64,000 nucleotides of DNA, from the NCBI GenBank assembly GCA_951812805.1, contig CATOSZ010000014.1:62001-126000 (forward strand). Direction: 5' to 3'. The translations under genes were made by a program, and so were the position numbers. Shown here one piece after another: positions 1-8,186 of this stretch. The first letter of the stretch is position 1; each line of letters opens with the position of its first letter. A model generated the notes under the pieces. The model saw only the letters and a program-made list of their open reading frames with translations, made no database searches and had not been told where the DNA came from. The stretch comes from an uncultured Alphaproteobacteria bacterium (GTDB lineage: Bacteria; Pseudomonadota; Alphaproteobacteria; GCA-2731375).

Positions 1-712
1 GGATGCGCGGCCAGGGACACATGTAGATGCAGACCTGCTCGCGGGCGATGGCGCCCAGCATGTAGGTGGTGAAGGCCATGAGGGCGATGAAGAGGTAGGA
101 GACCGCGGGCGCCTCGCCCACCACCAGCTGGCCGAGCAGGGTCGGCGCGTCGGCGAAGTAGAACACCCAGGCGCCGCCGGTCAGCACTGCGATGGCGAGC
201 CAGAGCAGGTGCTTGACCAGTTTCTTCGCCAACTTGGCACCGCGCCAGGGCTGGCGATCGAGGCGGATGCGTGCCGAGCGGTCGCCCTCCACCAGCCGTT
301 CGACGGCGATGAAGAGATCGGTCCACACGGTCTGCGGGCAGGCATAGCCGCACCAGGCCCGACCGACCAGACTGGTCGCCAGGAACAGCCCGACCGCGGC
401 CAGAATCAACAGGCCGGTGATGTAATAGACTTCCTGCGGCCAGATCTCGATGAACAGGAAGTAGAAGCGCCGCCCGGGCAGGTCGAGCAGGAAGGCCTGA
501 TCCGGCGCATTCGGTCCCCGGTCCCAGCGCAGCCAGGGTGCGAGGTAATAGATCGCCAGGGTGGCCGCCATGATCCCCCATTTCAGGCCGCGAAAGGCGC
601 CCCGGGCCCGTTTGGGATGGATCTTCTTGCGTTTGGCATAGAGACTGCGCTGGTCGCCGCGATTGACCGGCGCGACGTCCAGGGTTTCGACCTCTTTCGC
701 CTTCGCATCCAT
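1..712 (-). CDS. ccoG: Cytochrome c oxidase accessory protein CcoG (N-terminal part, runs off left edge)
   Basis: Membrane iron-sulfur protein needed for assembly of cbb3 oxidase, linked to copper handling for the CuB centre. Reading leftward from an ATG at 712, the protein starts MDAKAKEVETL, has an early membrane segment (GLKWGIMAATLAIYYLAPW), the motif GRAWCGYACPQT, two further membrane segments, and reaches the ferredoxin-like motif REQVCIYMCPWPRIQ at the window edge. The C-terminal ferredoxin and Ig-like parts lie outside. It starts 19 bp after the ccoP stop, so it is probably cotranscribed with ccoNOQP. The order NOQP-G is the usual one. Confidence 0.93.
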   Translation of the reverse strand, partial: MDAKAKEVETLDVAPVNRGDQRSLYAKRKKIHPKRARGAFRGLKWGIMAATLAIYYLAPWLRWDRGPNAPDQAFLLDLPGRRFYFLFIEIWPQEVYYITGLLILAAVGLFLATSLVGRAWCGYACPQTVWTDLFIAVERLVEGDRSARIRLDRQPWRGAKLAKKLVKHLLWLAIAVLTGGAWVFYFADAPTLLGQLVVGEAPAVSYLFIALMAFTTYMLGAIAREQVCIYMCPWPRI

Positions 713-731
713 GCGGGCGCCCGCCCATCGC

Positions 732-1607
732 CTACTCGCCACCGCCGAGCGTGTGGATATAGAGGGCGAGCTGCTTGATCGTCACCTCGTCGAGACGGCC
801 TTCCCAGGCCGGCATCACGCCCTTGCGCCCGCGCGCGATGGTCCGCGCCAGCGCCGCCTTGTCGGCACCGTGCAGCCAGATCGCATCGGCCAGGTTCGGG
901 GCGCCGAGTTCCTTGTTGCCGGTGCCCGCGTCGCCATGACAGGCGGTGCAATGCTCGGCGAAGAGCGGTTTACCCGCCGCGGCCAGGGTCGCATCCGTGC
1001 TGCCCTCGGAGAGGGAGAGGACATATTCCGCCACCGCGTCGATTTGCCCCCGCCCGAGCACTTCGTCGGTCAGGAAGCCGGGCATGTCGCCGCTGCGGGC
1101 CTCGTCATGCTCCGAGCGGATGCCGAAGCGGATGGAATCGTGGATCGCCTCCGGCGTGCCGCCCCATAGCCAGTCGTCGTCGTTCAGGTTGGGATAGCCC
1201 GGCCGGCCCTCGGCGCCGGAGCCGTGGCATTGCGAACAGTTGACCGCGAAAGCCGACCGGCCGCCGGCCTGTGCGAAGGCGAGCAGCTCGCTGTCGGCCC
1301 GCGCCGCGCTCGGGCTGGCGGCGGCGAGCCGGGCGCGCAGGCCCGCGCGGCTTTCCTCCACCGCCTTCAGTTCGGCGGCGACGCGGCCCCGCTCGGTAAA
1401 TCCCAGCACGCCTGGCGTTGCCGAGCTGATCAGCGGCACGGCCGGCATCGCGATGGCGTAGCCAAGGGCCCAGACGATGGTGGCGTAGAAGACCCAAAGC
1501 CACCAACGCGGCAGCGGGGTGTCCAGCTCGCGGATGCCGTCCCATTCGTGGCCGGTCGTGTCCGTCCCGGTGACGTCGTCGTGATGCCGGTTGTCGTTCG
1601 CGGCCAT
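732..1607 (-). CDS. ccoP: cbb3-type cytochrome c oxidase subunit III, diheme CcoP
   Basis: Diheme cytochrome c subunit that passes electrons to CcoO and CcoN in the high-affinity oxidase of the inner membrane. It has 291 residues with one N-terminal membrane helix (about residues 34–60, starting PRWWLWVFYATIVWALG) and then two cytochrome c domains. The heme motifs are CSQCH at about 124–128 and CTACH at about 220–224. Methionines in SGDMPGF and KGVMPAW fit the axial ligands. An N-terminal segment rich in His and Asp precedes the helix, as is common in CcoP. It lies 3 bp downstream of the ccoQ stop. Confidence 0.96.
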   Translation of the reverse strand: MAANDNRHHDDVTGTDTTGHEWDGIRELDTPLPRWWLWVFYATIVWALGYAIAMPAVPLISSATPGVLGFTERGRVAAELKAVEESRAGLRARLAAASPSAARADSELLAFAQAGGRSAFAVNCSQCHGSGAEGRPGYPNLNDDDWLWGGTPEAIHDSIRFGIRSEHDEARSGDMPGFLTDEVLGRGQIDAVAEYVLSLSEGSTDATLAAAGKPLFAEHCTACHGDAGTGNKELGAPNLADAIWLHGADKAALARTIARGRKGVMPAWEGRLDEVTIKQLALYIHTLGGGE

Positions 1608-1610
1608 GGC

Positions 1611-1760
1611 TCAATCCTCCTCGAGCGGTAGGCGCGCGGCGCGCTTGAACTTGTCCCGATTGCCGGGCCAGAGCGCATAGGCGAGTGCGACGGCGAACAT
1701 CGCGATGAGATAGACGAGGCCCCAGGTCTGGGCGAATTCGGCAACGGCTTCATGGCTCAT
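1611..1760 (-). CDS. ccoQ: cbb3-type oxidase small subunit CcoQ
   Basis: Small single-helix subunit of the cbb3 oxidase, thought to stabilise the complex. The ORF encodes 49 residues: MSHEAVAEFAQTWG, a membrane helix (LVYLIAMFAVALAYALW), then the typical basic tail PGNRDKFKRAARLPLEED. Position between ccoO (stop at 1773) and ccoP (start at 1607) and the PGNRDKFKRAA motif make the call secure despite its size. Confidence 0.93.
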   Translation of the reverse strand: MSHEAVAEFAQTWGLVYLIAMFAVALAYALWPGNRDKFKRAARLPLEED

Positions 1761-1772
1761 GACCGGGTCTCC

Positions 1773-2498
1773 TCAACGTTCGTTCGCTTCGGCGTCGTAG
1801 ACGTCGAAACGAACCAGGGTGCCGAGCATCTGCAGATAGGCGACGAGGGCGTCCATCTCGGACAGGATCTCCGGATCGCCGTCGAAGTCACGCGCCTGGG
1901 CGCCCGGATAGCGGGCCTGCAGGCCGTCGACGCCGTCGCCGTCCGGTTCGCTCTGGGCGATCAGGTCGGCCGCGGCGTTGGTGATCATCCCGTCGTCGTA
2001 GGGCACGCCGACCATGCGGTTGGCTTCGAGATGGGCGACGATCTCGCCGGGCCGCAGCCGGGTCGTGGCCAGGAAGGGATAGCCGGGCATGATTGATTCC
2101 GGCACCACCGCGCGCGGCTCGATCATGTGCGCTACATGCCATTCGTCGCTATAGCGCCCGCCGACCCGGGCGAGGTCCGGTCCCGTCCGCTTGGAACCCC
2201 ATTGGAAGGGATGGTCGTACATGCTCTCGGCGGCGAGGGAATAGGGGCCGTAGCGCTCCACCTCGTCGCGGAGTGGACGGATCATCTGGCTGTGGCAGTT
2301 GTAGCAGCCCTCGCGGATGTAGATATCGCGTCCCTTCAGTTCCAGCGGCGTGTAGGGCCGCATGCCCTTCACCTTCTCGATCGTGTTCTCGAGATAGAAC
2401 AACGGGGCGATTTCGACCGCGCCGCCGACCGAGATGACCAGCAGAATGCCGAGGACCATCAGCAGGGAGTTCTTTTCGATTTTGTGATGGAAGGACAT
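1773..2498 (-). CDS. ccoO: cbb3-type cytochrome c oxidase subunit II, monoheme CcoO
   Basis: Membrane-anchored monoheme cytochrome c subunit of cbb3 oxidase. It has 241 residues: MSFHHKIEKN, one membrane helix (SLLMVLGILLVISVGGAVEIAPLF), then the heme motif REGCYNCHSQMIRP. The segment RTGPDLARVGGRYSDEWH and the likely axial methionine in PESIMPGYPFL are characteristic of the family. The gene is 10 bp downstream of ccoN and 12 bp upstream of ccoQ. Confidence 0.96.
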   Translation of the reverse strand: MSFHHKIEKNSLLMVLGILLVISVGGAVEIAPLFYLENTIEKVKGMRPYTPLELKGRDIYIREGCYNCHSQMIRPLRDEVERYGPYSLAAESMYDHPFQWGSKRTGPDLARVGGRYSDEWHVAHMIEPRAVVPESIMPGYPFLATTRLRPGEIVAHLEANRMVGVPYDDGMITNAAADLIAQSEPDGDGVDGLQARYPGAQARDFDGDPEILSEMDALVAYLQMLGTLVRFDVYDAEANER

Positions 2499-2508
2499 CG
2501 CCGCCTCC

Positions 2509-4119
2509 TCAGGCCGTGGCCGCCGCCGGCGCGGCGGGGCGGTTGTCGGCCTCGGCCGCGCGGACGTCGCCGCGGGCCGTACGCCACAGGTTGTAGGCCA
2601 TGATCAGGGCGCCCAACACGAACAGCGCACCGCCGCCCGCGCGGATCACATAGAAGGGATGCATCGCCTCGACCGTCTCGACGAAGGAGTAAGAGAGGAA
2701 GCCGAGCTCGTCGTAGGCCCGCCACATCAGGCCCTGCAGGATGCCGGAGACCCACATCGCCGTGATGTAGAGGACGATGCCGAGCGTCGCGATCCAGAAA
2801 TGCGCGTTCACCAGGGTGAGGGAGTAAAGGTCGCGCCGCTTCCACAGTATGGGCGTCAGCACATAGAGCGCGCCGAAGCTGACGAAGCCGACCCAGCCGA
2901 GTGCGCCCGAATGGACATGCCCGATGGTCCAGTCCGTATAGTGGCTGAGCGCGTTCACCGCCTTGATGGACATCAGCGGGCCTTCGAAGGTGCTCATGCC
3001 GTAGAAGGCGATGGAAACGACGAGGATGCGCAGGACCGGATCGGTCCGCAGCTTGTCCCATGCGCCCGACAGCGTCATCAAACCGTTGATCATGCCGCCC
3101 CAACTCGGCATCCACAGCATGATCGAGAAGACCATGCCCAGCGTCTGCGCCCAGTCGGGGAGCGCCGTGTAATGCAGGTGATGCGGTCCCGCCCAGATGT
3201 AGAGGAAGGTCAGCGACCAGAAATGCACGATGGACAGGCGGTAGGAATAGACCGGCCGCTCCGCCCGTTTGGGCACGAAGTAGTACATGATGGCGAGGAA
3301 GCCGGCGGTGAGAAAGAAGCCCACCGCGTTGTGGCCGTACCACCACTGGGTCAGCGCCCCCTGCACGCCGCCGAAGAGGGAATAGCTCTTGGTCCCCGTC
3401 CAGGCGACCGGGACCGACAGGTTGTGGATCACGTGCAGCACCGCCACGGTGACGATGAAGGCGAGGTAGAACCAGTTGGCGACATAGATGTGCGGCTCCT
3501 GCCGCTTCCAGAGCGTGGCGAGAAAGACCAGCAGGTAGCCGACCCAGACCAGGGTCAGCCAGATGTCCACGTACCACTCCGGCTCGGCGTATTCCTTCGA
3601 TTGCGTGATGCCGAGCAGATAGCCGCTGGCGGCGAGGACCAGGAACAGCTGATAGCCCCAGAAGACGAACCAGGGGGCGATTTCGCCCGCCAGGCGGGCC
3701 CGACAGGTCCGTTGCACGACATGGAACGACGTCGCCAGCAACACGTTGCCGCCGAAGGCGAAGATCACCGCCGAGGTGTGCACCGGGCGCAGCCGCCCGA
3801 AGTTCAGCCAGGCGATGTCGAAGTTCAGCGCCGGCCAAGCGAGCTGGAGAGCCAGCACGAGGCCGGCCGAAAAGCCGACGATGCCCCAGAAGGTCGAGGC
3901 GATGACGCCCGCCTTGACGATGGCGTCGTTGTAGACGAGTGGTGCGGTGCCGCCGGGCGCCTCGTCGAAATGCATCTTCACGAGCGCGAAGAGGCCCAGG
4001 ATCCCGGCCAATACGAAGATTCCGGCATGGATCCGCATGCCGGCATCGTCCGTCGCGCCCGCGATGGCGAGCGCCAGCAGCGTAAAGGCGACGATCGCCG
4101 CGCCCCACAAGAACTTCAT
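2509..4119 (-). CDS. ccoN: cbb3-type cytochrome c oxidase subunit I, CcoN
   Basis: Catalytic heme-copper subunit (O2 reduction, proton pumping) with about 12 membrane helices. Diagnostic segments are present: RPVHTSAVIFAFGGN, the CuB loop WWYGHNAVGFFLTAGFL, the two neighbouring histidines in WAGPHHLHYTALPDW, and the heme-ligand loop HYTDWTIGHVHSGALGW. I place the start at the ATG at 4119 (MKFLWGAAIV, 536 aa) because GGGAGAG sits 7 nt before it. An in-frame ATG at 4149 would add ten residues (MTGGGLGERR) but has no clear ribosome-binding site and would leave almost no room downstream of the FNR box. First gene of the operon. Confidence 0.95.
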   Translation of the reverse strand: MKFLWGAAIVAFTLLALAIAGATDDAGMRIHAGIFVLAGILGLFALVKMHFDEAPGGTAPLVYNDAIVKAGVIASTFWGIVGFSAGLVLALQLAWPALNFDIAWLNFGRLRPVHTSAVIFAFGGNVLLATSFHVVQRTCRARLAGEIAPWFVFWGYQLFLVLAASGYLLGITQSKEYAEPEWYVDIWLTLVWVGYLLVFLATLWKRQEPHIYVANWFYLAFIVTVAVLHVIHNLSVPVAWTGTKSYSLFGGVQGALTQWWYGHNAVGFFLTAGFLAIMYYFVPKRAERPVYSYRLSIVHFWSLTFLYIWAGPHHLHYTALPDWAQTLGMVFSIMLWMPSWGGMINGLMTLSGAWDKLRTDPVLRILVVSIAFYGMSTFEGPLMSIKAVNALSHYTDWTIGHVHSGALGWVGFVSFGALYVLTPILWKRRDLYSLTLVNAHFWIATLGIVLYITAMWVSGILQGLMWRAYDELGFLSYSFVETVEAMHPFYVIRAGGGALFVLGALIMAYNLWRTARGDVRAAEADNRPAAPAAATA

Positions 4120-4193
4120 CCGCCGCTCTCCCAGCCCACCGCCCGTCATTCACGCGGGTGAGTTGGGTTTACGGTCGCCGCCGGGCGGGCGCC

Positions 4194-4207
4194 TTGATTT
4201 CGATCAA
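4194..4207 (-). promoter_or_regulatory. FNR/Anr-type box upstream of ccoNOQP
   Basis: The sequence TTGATTTCGATCAA is a perfect 14-bp palindrome matching the FNR/Anr/FnrL consensus TTGAT-N4-ATCAA. Its centre lies about 81 bp before the preferred ccoN ATG at 4119. If it works as a class II site centred near -41.5, the transcript would begin near 4159, about 40 nt ahead of that ATG. This implies induction under low oxygen, as is usual for cbb3 oxidase operons. The palindrome is seen directly; control by FNR is inferred. Confidence 0.8.
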
Positions 4208-4225
4208 AGGCCCCGCCCCGTCAGC

Positions 4226-5653
4226 CTACCCGGTGCCGCAGACCAGGGCTTCCAGGTCGCGGACGTCGCCCAGGCCTTCCAGGTCGTCAACGGCGTCGAT
4301 GATCCGGGCGACCCGGGCGGCGTCGTAGCGCAGGCCGGCGTTGGCGCGGAACTTGTCGTAGACCGCCTCGGCGGGCACCGGATTGTCCTCGGCGCCGCGG
4401 TTGATCTGCTCGCGGTGATGCAGCGTGCGGCCATCCTTGGTGGTGACCTCGACGGCGCCCGAATAATAGGTCGGATAGGCCGAGTCCGGATCCACGGCAT
4501 AGGTGGTGCGCGAACAGAGGTCGAGGATGGCCGGATCGTTCGTCGCGTCGGCCTCCAGCTCCGCCAGGCCGAAGTGACCGCGGCTGAGCGTCGCGGCCAT
4601 GACATAGGGCAGGCTGAACTGTGCCTCATAGGCGTTCTGCGGGCGTTGCTTGTTGGCCACCGGCTCGCAGACCACCGGCACTTCGCCCTCGGCGATCAGC
4701 GCATGGATCGAGGCGACGTCGTCGGCCCCGATATCGTGCGTATCGGCGATGGCCAGGACGGCGTCGGCGAAGGCATGGGTCATGTGGCAGGCCGGGTAGG
4801 GCTTGAAGGCGATGCCGGTCATCTCCCAGCGCCGGCCGAGGTCGCGATCCAGCACGGTCCACTCGATGGCGCGGCCGTCGGGGGTATAGAGGGCATAGAG
4901 CCCGTACCGCCCGCCATAAGGGCTGCGCGCACCGAAGAACCCGGCCCGCGCCATGGCCACCGCGCTCAACCCGCAGACGCTGGCCCAGCCCGGGTGCTGA
5001 CGCTTGTTCCAGGCGCCGTCCTGCAGGAATTCCATCGATCCGGCCGCCATCGACAGGGCGATGCCCTGGGCGTCGCGCAGCGCCTCCTCGTCCAGGCCAT
5101 GCAGATAGCCTGCGGCCAGCGTCGCGCCGAAGGTGCCGACGACGCCCGTTGGATGATAGCCCTGCTCGTGGAAGCCGCCGCCGGCGGCGAGGCCGATCCG
5201 GCTCGAAACCTCGGAAGCGATGATGAAGGCGGAAAGCAGCTGGGCCCCGTCGGCGCCGCTGGCCCGTGCCGCGGCGAGCGCCGTCGGCAGGGCGCTGGCG
5301 GAGGTATGCACGACGGCGCCCGAATGGGTGTCGTCATAGTCGAGGCCGTGCACCAGCGTCCCGTTCAGGTGTGCCGCGTCCCGGGGGGCGAGGCGAAGGT
5401 CCATGCCCAGCACCGGGCAATCGCCGGTGCCGCCGACCTCAGCCAGCGCGCGGGCCATTGCCTCGGCATAGTCGCGCCCGACCGAGGCGAAAGCGATGCC
5501 GAGCGCGTCCAGCAGCGAGAGCTTGGCCTTGGCGACCACCTCCGCCGGCACCGCGTCGAGCCGGAAGTCGGCGGCAAAGCGGGCGAAGGCGCCGGCATGG
5601 TCGTTGCCGCGGGCCTCGCTCTCGGTATCGGTCTGTGGGGTCTGGATGTTCAT
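4226..5653 (-). CDS. MmgE/PrpD family protein
   Basis: Member of the MmgE/PrpD family, which includes 2-methylcitrate dehydratase and other dehydratase- or isomerase-like enzymes. Supporting segments are LLDALGIAFAS near the N-terminus, NGTLVHGLDYDDTH at about 100, GYHPTGVVGTFGA, and FKPYPACHMTHAFADA in the C-terminal domain. At 475 aa it has the full family length. The ATG at 5653 is preceded by a strong GAGGGAGG. There are no prpB/prpC neighbours, so methylcitrate dehydration is not supported. The gene stands alone between the cco operon and yacG, and the substrate is unknown. Confidence 0.85.
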   Translation of the reverse strand: MNIQTPQTDTESEARGNDHAGAFARFAADFRLDAVPAEVVAKAKLSLLDALGIAFASVGRDYAEAMARALAEVGGTGDCPVLGMDLRLAPRDAAHLNGTLVHGLDYDDTHSGAVVHTSASALPTALAAARASGADGAQLLSAFIIASEVSSRIGLAAGGGFHEQGYHPTGVVGTFGATLAAGYLHGLDEEALRDAQGIALSMAAGSMEFLQDGAWNKRQHPGWASVCGLSAVAMARAGFFGARSPYGGRYGLYALYTPDGRAIEWTVLDRDLGRRWEMTGIAFKPYPACHMTHAFADAVLAIADTHDIGADDVASIHALIAEGEVPVVCEPVANKQRPQNAYEAQFSLPYVMAATLSRGHFGLAELEADATNDPAILDLCSRTTYAVDPDSAYPTYYSGAVEVTTKDGRTLHHREQINRGAEDNPVPAEAVYDKFRANAGLRYDAARVARIIDAVDDLEGLGDVRDLEALVCGTG

Positions 5654-5704
5654 GATGGGCCTCCCTCGTCCAGGCGATGTCGTTGCCCGAGCATAGCCCC
5701 CCGG

Positions 5705-5932
5705 CTACGTCATGTCCTCTTCCCGCCGCGAGAGCGCTTCGGCCAGGGCCTCCTCCAGGGCGGCCATGTCCTCGGGTTCCATCTCCTCGAACGGCGCCTG
5801 TTCGGTCAGCCGGTAGCTCTCGCCGAACCAGCCGGCGAGGTCCTTGTCGGCGCAGCGGCGCGAACAGAAGGGGCGGTAGCGCTCGACCATCTCGCGCTCG
5901 CATATCGTACAGGTCTTCTTCTTGGCGCTCAT
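5705..5932 (-). CDS. yacG: DNA gyrase inhibitor YacG (zinc protein)
   Basis: Small zinc-binding protein of the YacG family, known to bind GyrB and inhibit gyrase. It has 75 residues starting MSAKKKTC, with the four zinc cysteines in CTICER and PFCSRRCAD, the family motif DLAGWFGESYRLT, and an acidic C-terminal tail. The ATG at 5932 overlaps the stop of the upstream RNase gene (ATGA), implying translational coupling. An upstream in-frame ATG at 5959 lies inside the RNase gene and is less likely. Confidence 0.9.
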   Translation of the reverse strand: MSAKKKTCTICEREMVERYRPFCSRRCADKDLAGWFGESYRLTEQAPFEEMEPEDMAALEEALAEALSRREEDMT

Positions 5933-7269
5933 CGATCCTCTCCCGCCTCGAGGCGCCAAGTCTCGCGCGCCGGGTCCCGCTCGGGCAACAGGACCACCGG
6001 CCGACCGAGACGGTGGGCTAGATAGTCCGTCACCGCCGCCGGGTCGGAAATCGCCTCGATCACCTCCGCCGCCGCGACGAGACGCAAGGGCCCGCCGCCC
6101 AGCACCCGTTCCCGCGCCGCCGCGCGGACCATGGCCGCCGCCAGCGCCCGCGCGCTCGCCCGCCGGCCGCCCGGCTCCAACAGTCGCTCGGCCAGCGGGG
6201 GACGGTTTCGGGTCCGCGCGATCTCGACCAGCCCGAGACGTGAAAAGCCGGCGTGCCGCGTCGGCGCGGGATCGCGGGCCAGCCCCGCCTCCAGCGCGCT
6301 CAGCACCGCGCGGCGCGCCTTCTGCCCGCCGGGATTGAGAAAGTCGACGACGACGAGGCCGGCGATGGCCCGCAAGCGCAGTTGCCGCGGGATCTCCCGC
6401 GCCGCCTCGAGGTTCACCCGCCGGGCGGTGCCGCCGCGCGCGCCCTCGCCATCGGCGCCGGCACTGTCGACGTCGATCGCCGTCAGCGCCCGGGTCGGCT
6501 CGACGATCAGCCGGCCGCCGCCGGGCAACGCCACGTCGCGCGCCAGCGCCGCCTCGATCTCCGCCTCGATGTCGAGCAGGGGTCCCGGCCCCGTGTGATG
6601 ATGCAGGCGAGTCTCACCCGCCGGGCTCAATTTCCGGCACCAGGCACGCGCCAGGGCCAGGTCGTCGAGCTGGTCGAAGACGATCTCGTCGTCCCCCGCC
6701 GCCTCGCGCAGCAACCGGGCTACCCGGTTCTCGCCCGGATCGCCGCCGCCGGCGACAACGGCGTCGCGACGCGCGAGGAGATCGCCCGCCTCCGCCTCCA
6801 GCAGCGCCGCATCGGCCTCGGCGGCGCGGGCCCTAATCGTGAAGGCGATGCCGGTGCCCTCCGCCCAGGTCGTCAGGCGGGCCCGTTCCGCCGCGTCGCC
6901 GATCCGTTTGGAGATCTGGACTTCCTTCGCGTCGGTGTTCAGGGCCAACCGATGGCCGACCAGGCTCAACGACCGGGTGAGCGTCGGTCCCTTGTCGCCA
7001 TGCGCGGGACGGGTCACCTGGAGGGTCAGCCTCGCCCCCTCGGCCGGTGCCCCATCGCCGCCGAACGGCAGGAAACCGTCGGGCCCGGTGCCGAGATCGA
7101 CGAAGGCGGCGGAAAGTGCCGGCACGACCCGGCGGACACGACCCTCGAGGATCGCGCCCGGAACGGCAAATTCATCGCACGGCTGAATGTCGAGTTCGAC
7201 GAGGGTGTCGTCCTCGAACCGGGCGATGCGGGTTTCGAGCGGTCCGTGTTCGACCAGGATCCGGGCCAT
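5929..7269 (-). CDS. rng: Ribonuclease E/G family protein (RNase G-like)
   Basis: Endoribonuclease of the RNase E/G family (rRNA maturation, mRNA decay). The N-terminal S1-like region is present (PGAILEGRVRRVVPALSAAFVDLG). Metal-binding aspartates are in the motifs TAIDVDSA and GLVVVDFLN. The protein is 446 aa, shorter than classical RNase G. The zinc-link CPxCxG that normally follows the GLxEIxRxR segment is absent: after GLVEIARTRNRPPLAERLLE there is no cysteine pair. The gene sits in the infA–maf–rng–yacG arrangement typical of Alphaproteobacteria. Confidence 0.88.
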   Translation of the reverse strand: MARILVEHGPLETRIARFEDDTLVELDIQPCDEFAVPGAILEGRVRRVVPALSAAFVDLGTGPDGFLPFGGDGAPAEGARLTLQVTRPAHGDKGPTLTRSLSLVGHRLALNTDAKEVQISKRIGDAAERARLTTWAEGTGIAFTIRARAAEADAALLEAEAGDLLARRDAVVAGGGDPGENRVARLLREAAGDDEIVFDQLDDLALARAWCRKLSPAGETRLHHHTGPGPLLDIEAEIEAALARDVALPGGGRLIVEPTRALTAIDVDSAGADGEGARGGTARRVNLEAAREIPRQLRLRAIAGLVVVDFLNPGGQKARRAVLSALEAGLARDPAPTRHAGFSRLGLVEIARTRNRPPLAERLLEPGGRRASARALAAAMVRAAARERVLGGGPLRLVAAAEVIEAISDPAAVTDYLAHRLGRPVVLLPERDPARETWRLEAGEDR

Positions 7270-7275
7270 GGCGTC

Positions 7276-7875
7276 TCAGCTCTCGGGCGGGACCGGATAG
7301 CCGAGCCCGCCGAGCAACGTCCAGGTCTCGGCGAGCGGCAGGCCGACGACGTTGGAGTAGGAGCCGGAAAGCGCCCGCACGAAGACCTCGGCCGGGCCCT
7401 GGATGGCGTAGCCGCCGGCCTTGCCGCGCCAGTCGCCGGTGTCGAGATACCAAACGACCTCGCGCGGCGCGAGACGCTTGAAGGTGACGGTGGAGACGAC
7501 CCGGCGGCGGCCTATCCGCCCGTCGGGCGCGACCAGCGAGACACCGGTCACGACCCGGTGTCGCCGGCCGGAGAGGCGCGCGAGACAGGCTTCGGCCGTC
7601 GCCCTGTCCTCCGCCTTGGGCAGGATGCGCCGGCCCATGGCGACGACGGTATCGGCGGCGAGCACGAAGGCCCCCGGACGCTGCCCGGCGATGCAACGCG
7701 CCTTGGCCTCGGCCAGGCGTGCGGCCAGCGCCGCGGCGCTTTCGTCGCGAGTGGGCGTCTCGTCGATCTCGGGGGCGACGACCTCGTCCGGCGTTATGGC
7801 GGCGCGGGCGAGCAGGTCCAAGCGCCGGGGGGAGGCGGAGGCGAGCACCAGGCGTGCCGTTGCCCCATCCCTCAT
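7276..7875 (-). CDS. maf: Maf-family nucleoside triphosphate pyrophosphatase
   Basis: House-cleaning nucleotide pyrophosphatase that hydrolyses non-canonical or excess NTPs to NMP and PPi. The 199-aa protein begins with the Maf signature LVLASASPRRLDLL, followed by the E-x-DETP segment (APEIDETPTRDES) and the catalytic-loop motif LAADTVVAMG. GKAGGYAIQGPAEVFV and GSYSNVVGLPL near the C-terminus are also family motifs. It ends 6 bp before the RNase G-like gene and is probably in the same transcript as infA. Confidence 0.92.
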   Translation of the reverse strand: MRDGATARLVLASASPRRLDLLARAAITPDEVVAPEIDETPTRDESAAALAARLAEAKARCIAGQRPGAFVLAADTVVAMGRRILPKAEDRATAEACLARLSGRRHRVVTGVSLVAPDGRIGRRRVVSTVTFKRLAPREVVWYLDTGDWRGKAGGYAIQGPAEVFVRALSGSYSNVVGLPLAETWTLLGGLGYPVPPES

Positions 7876-7888
7876 GCCGGCGGCGGCG

Positions 7889-8107
7889 CTACTTGTAGCG
7901 ATAGGTGATGCGGCCCTTGGTCAGGTCGTAGGGTGTCATCTCGACCAGCACCTTGTCGCCGGCGAGCACGCGGATGCGATGCTTGCGCATTTTGCCCGCC
8001 GTATGGGCCAGAACCTCGTGGCCGTTTTCCAGAGTCACGCGGAACATCGCGTTGGGCAGGAGTTCATTCACCGTGCCGGGGAACTCCAGCAATTCCTCTT
8101 TCGCCAT
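7889..8107 (-). CDS. infA: Translation initiation factor IF-1
   Basis: Essential S1/OB-fold initiation factor that binds the 30S A site. It has the standard 72 residues: MAKEELLEFPGTVNELLPN, then FRVTLENGHEVLAHTAGKMR, ending GRITYRYK. The ATG at 8107 has GGAGAT just upstream. An in-frame ATG at 8173 would add 22 unrelated residues and is rejected. In many alphaproteobacteria a low-molecular-weight phosphatase gene separates infA from the UPF0262 gene; here only 79 bp lie between them. Confidence 0.97.
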   Translation of the reverse strand: MAKEELLEFPGTVNELLPNAMFRVTLENGHEVLAHTAGKMRKHRIRVLAGDKVLVEMTPYDLTKGRITYRYK

Positions 8108-8186
8108 CCTATCTCCAGGTCTCTTGCTGTCTTGCGCGGGGCACAAGATGCGGACAGGGCGGCCAAATTGCAAGCCGCTCGCGTGA

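Noticed and set aside
2659..4161. A 500-codon plus-strand open frame opposite ccoN
   Set aside because: ccoN has all heme and CuB ligands in the opposite frame; the plus-strand frame is a shadow.
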